A stretch of DNA of 48,034 nucleotides from Hyphomicrobiales bacterium (GCA_003963405.1 RXIY01000068.1:1-48034); one strand, 5' to 3'. Positions 36,827 to 45,502 are shown, numbered from the stretch's first letter. Numbers and translations are program-made. The notes: generated from the letters alone by a model not told the origin.

Positions 36827-38264
36827 CCCGCTGGGCCTGCTCTCCCGCTATGGGTTTGCGCCTGCCTTCGACGACTCCGCCTATCCGCAGCCGCTCCAAC
36901 CGCCGCGTGGGTTGCTGGCGAGCGCGTCGCCGACAATGTTGGCGTTTAACCAGCCCCCTCAGGGCGCGGCCTTGGAGGGCGGTTCTTCGTCGCATCCGCC
37001 GAGGGCGCTCGTAAAGAGATCGCCGCCGTCTCTCGACGTTCCTCTGCCGCCAACGCGTCCAGCTGAATTCTCGCAGCCGGCTACATCCGACGGCGCTACC
37101 TCGCCGACCCCAGAGGCAGAGTCGGAAGGTGAGGCTTCGACTGGCGGCATCGATAGCGTCGCAAACGGCTTAAAGAACCTCTACGGCGCGGGCGGTCCTG
37201 GCGATCCGTTGATCAGCATCGGCATGGGACTCTTGTCGCGTCGAGGCGTCGGCCCCGGCCTTGCCCAGGGCATGCAGAACATCGCGACGATGTCGGAGAT
37301 CGCCAATCAGCAGAAGCGGCAGGAGTCGCTCGATAAGCTCGCCGCGGAGCGTGAGAACCGGCAACTCGCCTGGCAGGATTATCTTAAGGGGCGTCAGACA
37401 GAACAGGACGCGCTCGACGCCAAGCGGTTCGAGGCCGATCAGGCCTATCGGACGCAGACCCTTGGTCTCGCTGGCGCGCGGCTCAATGAGCCTGAATTAC
37501 AGGAGAAGCGGATCGGCCCCGGCCAGGCGCAGAAGTTCTGGATTAAGCCGGGGGAGACCTCTGGGACGCCGTTTGGCGAGCCGTATGCCGTCGCTAACCC
37601 CGAAGACGGTCTCCTGTCGGGCGACGCCGTGACAAGCATGGCTAATCGCATCCTGGCGGGCGAAAAGAACGTCACGACAGGGCTCGGTCGCGGCGCGCAG
37701 GGGGCTGAGAATATCAAACGCGTTCAGGAGGAGATTGCTCGCCGCAACCCCGAAGCAGGGGCGATCCTAGGAAAGCAGATCGAGGCGCTGGGCCAGGGCG
37801 CGGAAGCGCGCACGCTCGGAACGCAGGAAGCCAACGCGGTATCCGCCGGCACGGAGGCGCTGGGCGCGCTGAACATTGGCCGTGAGCAATCAGCGAAGCT
37901 CTCTCGCGGCAAATACGTCCCGGTCAACATGGCTATTCAGGCGTGGCAGAAGGGAACGAGCAACCCCGAACTGGCTTCGTTTGGTCGCGCCATGCACACA
38001 ATCGCCAACACCTATGCCCGCGCCGTCAATCCGAAGGGGCTGCCACACGAGAAGGTTGTCGAGGATACGGTCAAGAGCCTTTCGTCAGCCCAGGGACCGG
38101 AGGCGCTTAACGCCATGCTCGACGTCATGGAACAAGAGATCAACATGGCGCAAAAGTCGCCCGCTCAGGCCCGCCAGACCCTGAAGAGTCTTCGCGAGGG
38201 CAATACGCCAGCGACGACTTCACCCACGCGTCAGAACTTCCCGAGCTGGAGCATCGAGCCGTGA
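36816..38264 (+). CDS. Phage virion-interior-like protein 1
   Basis: A 482-residue product from ATG 36816 (ACGAGG upstream). The first ~130 residues are Pro/Ser-rich and low complexity. A Gly-rich stretch (GGPGDPLISIGMGLLSRRGV) precedes a coiled coil around residues 160-215 (QQKRQESLDKLAAERENRQL). This layout and the 4-base overlap with the next gene resemble internal virion or ejection proteins of podovirus-like rhizobial phages. Homology is recalled and weak, so the name is provisional. Confidence 0.6.
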   Translation: MAFNPLGLLSRYGFAPAFDDSAYPQPLQPPRGLLASASPTMLAFNQPPQGAALEGGSSSHPPRALVKRSPPSLDVPLPPTRPAEFSQPATSDGATSPTPEAESEGEASTGGIDSVANGLKNLYGAGGPGDPLISIGMGLLSRRGVGPGLAQGMQNIATMSEIANQQKRQESLDKLAAERENRQLAWQDYLKGRQTEQDALDAKRFEADQAYRTQTLGLAGARLNEPELQEKRIGPGQAQKFWIKPGETSGTPFGEPYAVANPEDGLLSGDAVTSMANRILAGEKNVTTGLGRGAQGAENIKRVQEEIARRNPEAGAILGKQIEALGQGAEARTLGTQEANAVSAGTEALGALNIGREQSAKLSRGKYVPVNMAIQAWQKGTSNPELASFGRAMHTIANTYARAVNPKGLPHEKVVEDTVKSLSSAQGPEALNAMLDVMEQEINMAQKSPAQARQTLKSLREGNTPATTSPTRQNFPSWSIEP

Positions 38265-39820
38265 GAATTCGAATCGATGGCGTTGGGGTCGTCAACGTTG
38301 GCGACGCCTTCAAGGATATGCCGCCCGACGATCAGGACGCCTTCGTCGCGCATATCGCCGAGCAAGCCGGCAGAGGCGTCAGGTCCGCGCTCCCAACAAA
38401 TCCGCAAAAGGCTGAAGCGCCGGCTGCCCCGATGGGCGGTTTCATGCAGAGCGCCGACGACGCCATCCGTCTCGCCGCGTCGGGCATGAGCGGGGGCTAC
38501 GCCGACAAGATCGCCTCATATCTCGGTGGGACGCCGCTGGAGGAAGAGCGGGCCAAGACAGAGGCGGCGCGCCAGCGTCTAGGGTTGGCCGGGACCGCCG
38601 CTGAGGTGGGCGGCGCCATTCTGCCGACGTCTCGCATAGCCAAGGGCGTCGCCCTCGCCGGTGACGCTTTGAAGGCTGCTCCCGTGCTCTCTCGCATAGC
38701 CGTCAATCCTTACGCGCAGGCGGCGGTTACCGGAGGGATCACGGGGGCGGGGATGGCCGCCGGCAACGATGAGGATATCGGACGGGGGGCCGCAGAAGGG
38801 GCGATCCTCGGACCGGTTGCTGAAGGCGCGGGCCGGCTGATCGCCGGGGGCGTCAACAAGGTTGCGGGCGCGTTCAATCGTCCCGACGTTCCGACCCGGC
38901 AAACGCTCTATGACACGGCGAAGGCCGCCTACAAGCGCATGGAGGATGCAGGCGGTCGCTATACGCCGGAGGGGACCCGCGAGCTATCAACTCGGATCGG
39001 AGATACGCTCAAGAGCGCGAATTATGAGCCGGAGCTTGCCCCTCAGGTTCCGGCCTTGCAGCGGATCATGGGGCGCTATGCGGATCAATACGCCACGCCC
39101 GAGAATATCCAGTCCATACGTCAAGTCGCGTCCGACATTGGCAAAAGCAGCAACGCCTCCGAACGCCGCATCGGCAAGCAGGTAGTCGCCGAGGTTGACG
39201 ACTTCATCGGCTCTGCCACGCCGCAACAGATCGTGGGGGCGAATGGCGCGGACGTCGCCAAGGACCTCGCCGAGGGCAATGAATACTGGAAACGGTTCTC
39301 CAAGGTCGGAGAGGTGGAGAACGCCATTGAGAAGGCGTCTCGGCGCACAGCCTCGACCGGCTCAGGCGGTAATATCGACAACGCGACAAGGCAGGAGCTT
39401 GGCAAGGTCCTAGATCGGGTGAAGAACTGGACGCCAGACGAGCGGCAGGCCCTCAATGACGCCATCTATGGCTCGAAGGCGCAGAACGCCGCGCGGCTGA
39501 TGGGAAAGCTCTCCCCTGTCGGCCATGGGCTGATGTTCGCCCTCGACGCCGGGGGACTCGCGGCGAACAAGGCGCTCGGGCTCCCGATTGCAGCTGGGGC
39601 CGCGTCGAAGTTGATCGCTGACCGCGCCACCCTCGCCAATGCCCGCAACGTCGCCGAACTCGCTGCGATGGGCGGGAACAGGTCCGCCATGCAGATGCCG
39701 CCGAATGCCGTTCAACGCCTCGCCGAGAGAAGCAGGCCCGGCCTCGCGTCTGGCATCCTCAACTTCGGGCTGCTCAATTCGATGCAACGCCCATCAATGG
39801 GGCTTCTTGGGAGCAACTGA
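38261..39820 (+). CDS. Phage virion-interior-like protein 2
   Basis: A 519-residue product from GTG 38261 (ATG-less overlap with the previous stop; GGAGC upstream). After about 60 residues comes SADDAIRLAASGMSGGYADK, a motif I associate with phage ejection-type proteins. Gly/Ala-rich potentially membrane-active stretches follow (residues 151-195, AVTGGITGAGMAAGND). Helical domains make up the rest. No enzymatic motif. It pairs with protein 1 as the only virion-like genes in the island. Confidence 0.6.
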   Translation: MRIRIDGVGVVNVGDAFKDMPPDDQDAFVAHIAEQAGRGVRSALPTNPQKAEAPAAPMGGFMQSADDAIRLAASGMSGGYADKIASYLGGTPLEEERAKTEAARQRLGLAGTAAEVGGAILPTSRIAKGVALAGDALKAAPVLSRIAVNPYAQAAVTGGITGAGMAAGNDEDIGRGAAEGAILGPVAEGAGRLIAGGVNKVAGAFNRPDVPTRQTLYDTAKAAYKRMEDAGGRYTPEGTRELSTRIGDTLKSANYEPELAPQVPALQRIMGRYADQYATPENIQSIRQVASDIGKSSNASERRIGKQVVAEVDDFIGSATPQQIVGANGADVAKDLAEGNEYWKRFSKVGEVENAIEKASRRTASTGSGGNIDNATRQELGKVLDRVKNWTPDERQALNDAIYGSKAQNAARLMGKLSPVGHGLMFALDAGGLAANKALGLPIAAGAASKLIADRATLANARNVAELAAMGGNRSAMQMPPNAVQRLAERSRPGLASGILNFGLLNSMQRPSMGLLGSN

Positions 39821-40264
39821 TTGACGGCCGAGCAACGTAAAAATTCAGGCGCAAAGCAGGATGGGCGCTGGCAACCGGGCCAGAGCGGAAATCCCGCGGG
39901 GAAGCCGAGGGGCGCTCGCCACAAGACCACAGTGCTTGCCGAAAAGCTGATGCAGGATGACGCGGAGGCGGTCGTCAATGCCGTGCTGAGTGCGGCCAAA
40001 ACAGGCGACATGACGGCGGCGCGGATCGTGCTGGATCGGCTCTATCCGGCGCGGAGAGATAACCCTGTCACCTTCGCCCTGCCAAAGATTGAAAGCGCCG
40101 CCGATGCGGCTGCGGCGATGGGCTCGATACTGGAGGCCGTGGCTGATGGCTCCCTGACGCCGGGGGAGGCGGAAACGGTCGCGAAGCTCATTGAGACGCA
40201 CATCAGGGCACTGGAATGCTCTGAGTTTGAGGCGCGGCTGTCGGCCTTGGAACGCAGCCGGTAA
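39821..40264 (+). CDS. DUF5681-domain protein
   Basis: A 147-residue product from TTG 39821 immediately after the previous stop (GGGAGC upstream). It has the N-terminal signature WQPGQSGNPAGKPRGARHKT, followed by helices. DUF5681 proteins are commonly encoded next to phage large terminases, possibly as packaging-related DNA-binding proteins. Here no terminase follows. Confidence 0.8.
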   Translation: MTAEQRKNSGAKQDGRWQPGQSGNPAGKPRGARHKTTVLAEKLMQDDAEAVVNAVLSAAKTGDMTAARIVLDRLYPARRDNPVTFALPKIESAADAAAAMGSILEAVADGSLTPGEAETVAKLIETHIRALECSEFEARLSALERSR

Positions 40265-40276
40265 TGGAGCGATGCA

Positions 40277-40474
40277 ATGAGCCTGAAGGTGAGACTGAAA
40301 AAGCTGGAGGTAGCGAACAAGCCGCAACGGACGTTCGTGATCTGGGCCAGTTCGGGCGTTGATGTAGAGGCGGAAACCGAAAGGCTGAGGGAGGAAAGAG
40401 GAATGATCGACAGCGACTTGCTGCTCGTTATCTCTTGGTCTTCAGGAGAAAACGCTATCGCCCTCAGCGTGTGA
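40277..40474 (+). CDS. Small phage-module protein, unknown
   Basis: A 65-residue product 12 bp after the DUF5681 gene. It begins MSLKVRLKKLEVANKPQRTF, the style of short proteins that follow DUF5681 genes in prophages, then WASSGVDVEAETERLREERG. Unknown function; probably part of the same transcript. Confidence 0.6.
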   Translation: MSLKVRLKKLEVANKPQRTFVIWASSGVDVEAETERLREERGMIDSDLLLVISWSSGENAIALSV

Positions 40475-40570
40475 AGAGCCAAGTCTCTTTGTCGCAGCGG
40501 CACGCACTCTGCGCCGTGCTATCAACCCTAGGGAAGGATCATCCTTTGCGGCGAGAGGGGAGCGAAATCA

Positions 40571-40837
40571 ATGAACCATAAGCATCGGACAGCCCTGCAT
40601 GCCTTGTTCGCGCACCCGATGAGCAGCAATATCGATCCGAAGATCGTCAAATCAATGCTGGAAGAACTTGGCGCTGAAATTACCCACAGTCGGCACAATC
40701 ATTTGTTGGTGACGCTAAATGGTTACACACATGGGTTTCACGACACCCACCATAGCCTTTCAAAAGACGAGGTTTCCGCCCTGCGCAAGTTCCTTACGGA
40801 TGCGGGCGTCGATCCTGTGCGCGACTATCCCCTTTGA
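40571..40837 (+). CDS. HicA-like small protein, orphan
   Basis: An 88-residue product with GAGGGGAG before the ATG. The fold pattern MLEELGAEITHSRHNHLLVT, NGYTHGFHDTHHSLSKDEVS, RKFLTDAGV resembles HicA-type mRNA-interferase-like proteins with a conserved His. No HicB antitoxin gene is adjacent. Either an orphan toxin-like protein or a derived family with another role. Confidence 0.65.
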   Translation: MNHKHRTALHALFAHPMSSNIDPKIVKSMLEELGAEITHSRHNHLLVTLNGYTHGFHDTHHSLSKDEVSALRKFLTDAGVDPVRDYPL

Positions 40838-41024
40838 ACGCTGCAGGAGTAAATGTTGAACGGTTCCGCGCGCCGTTGTCTCGCCGCAGCTCGGCTGTAT
40901 GCAGGGCGACGCATCGGCCTGCCTTGCCCGGCCGGCGTGATTGGAACCTGATGGGTGCGCCGACCTTTCTTATTCAGTCGCAGTGGGACAAAAGCGAAGG
41001 GGAGCTCGCCGCGAAGGAGCCCGC

Positions 41025-41246
41025 ATGAATCAGGATTTGATCGACGAAGCCATTCGCGCCGCCACTCGAATGGCCGCAGATCACGGGATCGACATCGATC
41101 AAGCCGAGCTGCGGCGCGCTGTGCTCGCCGTCACTGGGGCATGCAACGGGCAGGACGATCCTGAGGAAATTGCCGAGGACGCCTTGGAGGTGTTGGGCAA
41201 GGGTCTTGGGCCATCATCCACTCGCCGAGGACGCAGACCGTTTTAG
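41025..41246 (+). CDS. Small acidic protein, unknown
   Basis: A 73-residue product with AAGGAG upstream of ATG 41025. Helical and acidic (DLIDEAIRAATRMAADHGID, then EEIAEDALEVLGKGL). No known domain. Confidence 0.6.
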   Translation: MNQDLIDEAIRAATRMAADHGIDIDQAELRRAVLAVTGACNGQDDPEEIAEDALEVLGKGLGPSSTRRGRRPF

Positions 41247-41401
41247 CTGACCTGGCGCGTCTCTTAGGGAGACGGCCCACTCAGTCTTCCAAGGCTAGAA
41301 GATGCACTGCCGCCAACTAAGGCGGATAATGCACACGCTACCGTTGCCTAGCGTCTATTTGACCAGCTCCGGTTGTAAAACTGGCACCTACCCTCCAATA
41401 G

Positions 41402-41416
41402 TTAAACATTCGTTAA
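41402..41416 (+). promoter_or_regulatory. CtrA-type box 3
   Basis: TTAAACATTCGTTAA fits TTAA-N7-TTAA. It ends only 11 bases before the lipoprotein start codon, so binding there would more likely repress than activate that gene. Confidence 0.45.
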
Positions 41417-41427
41417 GGGAGGGACAT

Positions 41428-41814
41428 TTGAAGAAGAGGCTTCTAACCGGAGTTGTGTTTGCCGCTCTTGGCGGTTGCGCGGGTCGCGCTCCAGCGCCCG
41501 TATCTGTTGTCCAACCGCAGGACCGTTTCATGGACTGCGCAGCCATCATGGCAGAGGTCGAGGCAAACAACGCGAAGGTTCAGCAGCTTGCATCCGATCA
41601 AGGGCTGAAGGTTGCGCAGAACGTCGCTGCTGGCGTCGCTGGCTTTGTTGTTCCGGTCCTATGGTTTGGCATGGACTGGCAAGGGACCGCCGATAAAGAA
41701 ACACAAGCGCTACAGGCGCGCCAGCAATATCTGGTGGTCCTAGCCGAACAACGAAATTGTGGCGCTCAGCCAGCACCGGAAGAACCACCAAAGACGCCTA
41801 AAAAGAAGCGATAA
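41428..41814 (+). CDS. Small lipoprotein with one membrane segment
   Basis: A 128-residue product from TTG 41428, with a perfect AAGGGAGGG site. The lipobox is LGGC with Cys17 as the lipidated residue. After Pro-rich and helical parts, residues about 69-87 (VAAGVAGFVVPVLWFGMDW) are hydrophobic, and the tail is Lys/Pro-rich. The layout resembles small phage or island lipoproteins that sit in the envelope, including exclusion-type proteins; not assigned. Confidence 0.72.
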   Translation: MKKRLLTGVVFAALGGCAGRAPAPVSVVQPQDRFMDCAAIMAEVEANNAKVQQLASDQGLKVAQNVAAGVAGFVVPVLWFGMDWQGTADKETQALQARQQYLVVLAEQRNCGAQPAPEEPPKTPKKKR

Positions 41815-41816
41815 CA

Positions 41817-43112
41817 TCAACCCTTTCGGCTTCTGCTAACAGGCATGGACAGCGGGACGATATCGGCTCCAGCCTTTCCCTCAAGAGCGGCGGCAATGGT
41901 CGCGCCGATCGTATCTGCGGCACGGCGCAACGGGTCAGCGTCCAGATGGGCATAGCGGGCGGTTGTCGCTGCCTGAGTATGACCGAGGAGCTTGCCGATG
42001 ATTGGAAGGCCAAGAGACGCGCCAGCGCCGAAGCTGGCGAAGCTATGGCGGAGGTCATGTAGCCGGACCCCTTCGAGGCTGGCCGCCCGGCACACTGCCG
42101 CCCATGGCTTCTTTACGTCCGCTCGGGGCGCTCCTTCCTTGGCACCCGCAATGATATGCGGATTACCCTCGATCCGGGGAAGCGACGCCAGAACGGCCTG
42201 CGCCGCCGCAGATAGGTAGATCGGCTTCCGCCCCGTCTTGGAGTCTGCGAGGAATATCACGCCACGCTCAAGGTCCACCTGTGACCATTGGGCGTGCAGG
42301 ACTTCCCGCAGACGCGCGCCGGTCAGGATCAGGAGGCGTATCGCTGCGACGGCGAAAGGGTCGAGCTTGACGCGCCGGTTCTCAGGCTTCGCGAGGTGTT
42401 TGGATTTTGGCTTGGCCTCGTCTACGTCCCATGGGAGTCCATTGCTCTCCCCTTCTGCGAGCGCTGCGCCTAGCCGCATCAGTTCGTCGGTCGTGAGGAA
42501 CCGTTCACGCCCTTGCTCGCGATACCGTTCAATTCCGCGCGCTGGGTTATGCTCGCCTGGGACAAGTCCACGAGTCCCAGCCCAAGCGAACAGCTTTCCC
42601 CAGACGGCAAGAGAGCGGTTTGCCGCGAATGGCTTGTCGCGCATTTCGGAATGAAGCGCAGCGAGCTTGCTCCGCGTAATGGCTTCGGCTTTTTGAGAGC
42701 CGTAAGCGTCGCATAGCCGGGCGAGCGCAATCGCGTGGGCCTGCCGGGTTAGGGGCTTAACCTTCGCCTCAATATGTTCAGCAGTAAACGCTTCGCATAG
42801 AGCCGCAACCGTCAAAGCCTCACGCTTCTTTGCTTTATCGTCTGCCGGATCGCCGCCCAATCGGACTTTAGCTAGCATATCAGCTGCGGCTTTGCGGGCC
42901 TGGTCGGGGGTCAGGGCTCCCACCTTGCCGAGCGTCACTCGCCGCTTGGCCACGGCGCGACCGCCCCCATGGGGCCGATACTCGACCACGTAGGACATGA
43001 CACCGCTGGGCATGACTCGCACCCCGAAGCCAGCAAGTTCGGAATCGAATTGGATGAATGGCTTCTCTTTTGGTGAGAGGGCGTCAATGGTGCGTTTAGA
43101 GAGCTTTGCCAT
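41817..43112 (-). CDS. Tyrosine integrase of island 1
   Basis: Site-specific recombinase expected to insert and excise the island at tRNA-Thr. 431 residues: N-terminal DUF4102-type domain (about 5-90), core-binding domain, and a catalytic domain with Arg267 (TGARLREVL), Lys292 (DSKTGRK), His352 and Arg355 (HDLRHS), His378 (LLGHT) and nucleophile Tyr387 (ARYAHLD). All catalytic residues are present, so it is probably active. Its start is 152 bp from attR. Confidence 0.96.
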   Translation of the reverse strand: MAKLSKRTIDALSPKEKPFIQFDSELAGFGVRVMPSGVMSYVVEYRPHGGGRAVAKRRVTLGKVGALTPDQARKAAADMLAKVRLGGDPADDKAKKREALTVAALCEAFTAEHIEAKVKPLTRQAHAIALARLCDAYGSQKAEAITRSKLAALHSEMRDKPFAANRSLAVWGKLFAWAGTRGLVPGEHNPARGIERYREQGRERFLTTDELMRLGAALAEGESNGLPWDVDEAKPKSKHLAKPENRRVKLDPFAVAAIRLLILTGARLREVLHAQWSQVDLERGVIFLADSKTGRKPIYLSAAAQAVLASLPRIEGNPHIIAGAKEGAPRADVKKPWAAVCRAASLEGVRLHDLRHSFASFGAGASLGLPIIGKLLGHTQAATTARYAHLDADPLRRAADTIGATIAAALEGKAGADIVPLSMPVSRSRKG

Positions 43113-43126
43113 GGCTCTTTATATCC

Positions 43127-43147
43127 GTGTCGCCACCGTGTCGCCAC
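43127..43147 (+). promoter_or_regulatory. Integrase arm-site candidate, right end
   Basis: Direct-repeat pair of TGTCGCCAC, 20 of 21 bases identical to 21553-21573. It lies just upstream of the integrase start and 117 bp from the right core, so integrase could also regulate itself here. Confidence 0.55.
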
Positions 43148-43263
43148 CAAAAAGGAAGGTCTAGGAAGCGCGATAAATTCACGGTAAATCAGAAATGCAT
43201 ACTATTCAAAGGCATAGAGAAGGCTGGTATAGCTCGGAAATTCCAATAAACATAAAACCTTGA

Positions 43264-43310
43264 CATTCGTAATGATGGGGTCGGGGGTTCGAATCCCTCT
43301 TGCGGCACCA
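43264..43310 (+). repeat. attR of island 1 and left end of element 2
   Basis: An exact copy of the tRNA-Thr 3' end (47 bases including CCA), not a functional tRNA because the 5' half is absent. Being between two integrase genes facing away from each other, it serves as the shared junction of two elements. Confidence 0.95.
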
Positions 43311-43473
43311 CATACCCCTCCGAGACAGTCCGAAATTCTCTGAAAATTGCTAAAAAACAACGCTTTAGGGCCAAAATTGGCTCCGAGCTTGTCCGTTGCC
43401 GTGCGCTTGTATCTTGCGATTTAGTTGGTAGCCTCCGTGGTAGATATGGCGCTCTTGGTAGCGCCCCACCCGG

Positions 43474-44706
43474 ATGCGGATTCCCGTGGCGCTCAACGAT
43501 CTCGAAATCAGGAAGGCCAAGCCCGGCGCAAAGCTGGTCAAGCTGAGCGACGGCGGGGGGCTCCAAATATGGATCAACCCCAACGGCTCGAAATATTGGC
43601 GGCTCGCCTATCGCCTTGAGGGCAAGCAAAGGGTCTTGGCCATCGGGGTTTATCCGGCGGTTGGGCTCAAGGAAGCGCGGGAGGCGCGCGACGCCGCCAA
43701 GCGACTCTTGGCGAAGGGCGTTGACCCGTCCCAGGCAAAGCAGATTGGCCGCGCCGCCAAGCTGGCGGCGGTAACGAATACTTTCGACGCGATCGCGGAC
43801 GAAGTGCTCGGGAAGAAGCGGCGGGAAGGCAAGGCGGACCGGACGCTAGACAAGCTCGAATGGCTTTTGTCGCTCGCGCGACCTTCGCTTGGTGCCCGGC
43901 CGGTGGCGGAAATCACGGCTTTTGAGGTTCTCGCCACGCTCCGGGCCGTGGAGGCGCGCGGCCGGCATGAAACGGCGCGCCGGTTGCGTGCGACCTTGGG
44001 CGAGGTTTTCCGCTACGCCGTCGCCACGGCGCGCGCGGAAAACGATCCGACCGGCGCCCTCAAGGGGGCTTTGACGGCCCCGACCGTGACGCATCGCGCG
44101 GCGATAACCGAGCCTGTGGCCTTCGGCGCCCTTCTCCGGGCTGTGGACGGCTATGCGGGCGCGCCGGAGACAAAGGCCGCGCTCGAACTGCTCGCCCTGA
44201 CCTTCGTGCGGCCGGGCGAGCTTCGCGCGGCGGAGTGGGCGGAGTTTGACCTAGAGGCGGCGGTTTGGACGATCCCCGCCGGCAAAATGAAGATGCGCCG
44301 GCCGCATCGGGTCCCGCTCGCGCCGCGCGCCGTCGCCATCCTTCGTGAGCTACAGGCGATCACCGGCGGCGGGCGCCTCGTCTTCCCTTCCATGCGCTCG
44401 CGTGAGCGGCCGATGAGCGAGAACACGATAAACGCGGCCCTCCGCCGGCTCGGCTTCGCGCAAAACGAAATGACCGGCCACGGCTTCCGCGCGGCGGCTT
44501 CGTCGATGCTGAACGAGTGCGGCCTGTGGCAGGCGGACGCGATTGAGCGCCAGCTTGCGCATGTCGATAACGACTCGATCCGCCGCGCGTACCATCGCGC
44601 CGACTATTGGGATGAGCGGGTCCGAATGATGTCCTATTGGGCCGACCGTTGCGACGCCATGCGGCGCGGCGGCGATGTTGTGCTTTTCACGAAAAAGGAA
44701 GCCTGA
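43474..44706 (+). CDS. P4-type tyrosine integrase of element 2
   Basis: A 410-residue recombinase unlike the island-1 enzyme. N-terminal DUF4102 arm-binding domain (LNDLEIRKAKPGAKLVKLSD, YWRLAYRLEGKQRVLAIGVY). Catalytic residues: Arg246 (FVRPGELR), His336 and Arg339 (GHGFRA), His363 (LAHVD), Tyr373 (RAYHRADYW), with AGKMKMRR supplying Lys. GTG 43486 (MALNDLEIRK) may be the true start, as P4-type integrases usually begin MALxD. Confidence 0.95.
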   Translation: MRIPVALNDLEIRKAKPGAKLVKLSDGGGLQIWINPNGSKYWRLAYRLEGKQRVLAIGVYPAVGLKEAREARDAAKRLLAKGVDPSQAKQIGRAAKLAAVTNTFDAIADEVLGKKRREGKADRTLDKLEWLLSLARPSLGARPVAEITAFEVLATLRAVEARGRHETARRLRATLGEVFRYAVATARAENDPTGALKGALTAPTVTHRAAITEPVAFGALLRAVDGYAGAPETKAALELLALTFVRPGELRAAEWAEFDLEAAVWTIPAGKMKMRRPHRVPLAPRAVAILRELQAITGGGRLVFPSMRSRERPMSENTINAALRRLGFAQNEMTGHGFRAAASSMLNECGLWQADAIERQLAHVDNDSIRRAYHRADYWDERVRMMSYWADRCDAMRRGGDVVLFTKKEA

Positions 44707-44708
44707 CT

Positions 44709-44900
44709 ATGCCTCGCGATCCTGCAAAGGGCTTTGCCCGCGTCGGCGCCGCCGCGCTCGCCGCTCTCTTGCGCGCCGCCGGGCGTGTAGCGCTCGCGCT
44801 GGCGGCGCTTTTCCTTCGCGCCGGCCGGCTGGCGATGGATTCCAGCCGGGAGGCGGAGCGCCGCGCGTGGCCGCAGGAATGGGGCGGCGACGCCGCGTGA
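44709..44900 (+). CDS. Small Ala/Leu-rich protein, possible membrane or amphipathic helix
   Basis: A 63-residue product from ATG 44709, 2 bp after the integrase. The middle (VGAAALAALLRAAGRVALAL) is a long Ala/Leu helix with periodic Arg. It is not recognised. Confidence 0.5.
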   Translation: MPRDPAKGFARVGAAALAALLRAAGRVALALAALFLRAGRLAMDSSREAERRAWPQEWGGDAA

Positions 44901-44971
44901 TAGAGCGGCCGGGCGCGCGCCTCTAACGTCGCTCCCGGCCTAACCAATAACAGAACGTAAGAGGTTCGATT

Positions 44972-45502
44972 ATGGCTGATTCGATTCATATAGAAACGAG
45001 CGGAGATTGTCCCGTTGCGGCGCTCGCGGATGAGGCGCGGCGCTTGCGCGCGGCTTCCAACGCTGTTGAGCTTGAGCTTTTCAATGATAAAGGCAACGCG
45101 AGGCTCGAAGCATTGAGAGACGCGTCTTTTTTGTTTGGTTTGGGTTTGGAAAACCGCGCGACGTTTTTGCGGGCGGCGAGCGCCAAGGGCGCCATGTTTC
45201 AACTTTCCATTTTGGCGAGTCTCATTGGTGACTTGCGCTCCTACGCCGCGCCGGCGCTGGCGAAGACGGTCCCAGAAGACTGGCGCCCCGACGCGCCGAA
45301 AGCCACCAGTGATAAGGCGACGCGGCTTCTCTATTCGATCGCCGGGTATCTCGAAGCCGTGAGCGGGCTCACGCTCGAAGACGCGGCCGGTGATTTTTGG
45401 ATGGCGAGGCGCTTCGACCCGTTCGAGCATTTGAGCGAGGCGCTGGGCTTCGCCGGCGAGGAAGCAGAGCGTGGCGCGGCGGTGGAAGGGGGTGAGCGAT
45501 GA
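44972..45502 (+). CDS. Hypothetical protein, 176 residues
   Basis: A soluble, mainly helical protein with AAGAGG before the ATG. Features: CPVAALADEARRLRAASNAV and FLFGLGLENRATFLRAASAK. No motif recognised. It is ATGA-coupled to the next gene, so it likely belongs to the replication block of element 2. Confidence 0.7.
   Translation: MADSIHIETSGDCPVAALADEARRLRAASNAVELELFNDKGNARLEALRDASFLFGLGLENRATFLRAASAKGAMFQLSILASLIGDLRSYAAPALAKTVPEDWRPDAPKATSDKATRLLYSIAGYLEAVSGLTLEDAAGDFWMARRFDPFEHLSEALGFAGEEAERGAAVEGGER

Larger units (their letters stand above)
21449..43310. mobile_element. Integrative island 1 in tRNA-Thr, 21.8 kb
   Basis: The element is bounded by 47-bp direct repeats and has its own integrase (41817-43112) next to the right repeat. 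It contains an integrase, AlpA-like protein, XRE regulator, DUF3987 primase-like protein, partial phage structural module, two toxin-like loci and several secreted proteins, but no capsid, portal, large terminase, conjugation or partition genes. The best reading is a phage satellite or reduced prophage carrying cargo. Mosaic base composition (for example AT-rich 24.1-24.7 kb) shows it was built from several sources. Confidence 0.93.

Noticed and set aside
36816-39820. Complete prophage call
   Set aside because: No portal, capsid, tail, lysis or large terminase gene was found in the island.
41302-41427. N-terminal extension of the lipoprotein from ATG 41302
   Set aside because: The TTG at 41428 has a perfect ribosome site and directly yields a lipoprotein signal; the extension would bury it.
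43264-43310. Second tRNA gene
   Set aside because: Only the 3' 47 bases are present; the acceptor 5' strand and D-arm are missing.
43189-43629. Minus-strand frame containing QEGFEPPTPSLRM
   Set aside because: Same antisense-tRNA artefact, here from the 47-bp attR copy, fused to antisense integrase sequence.
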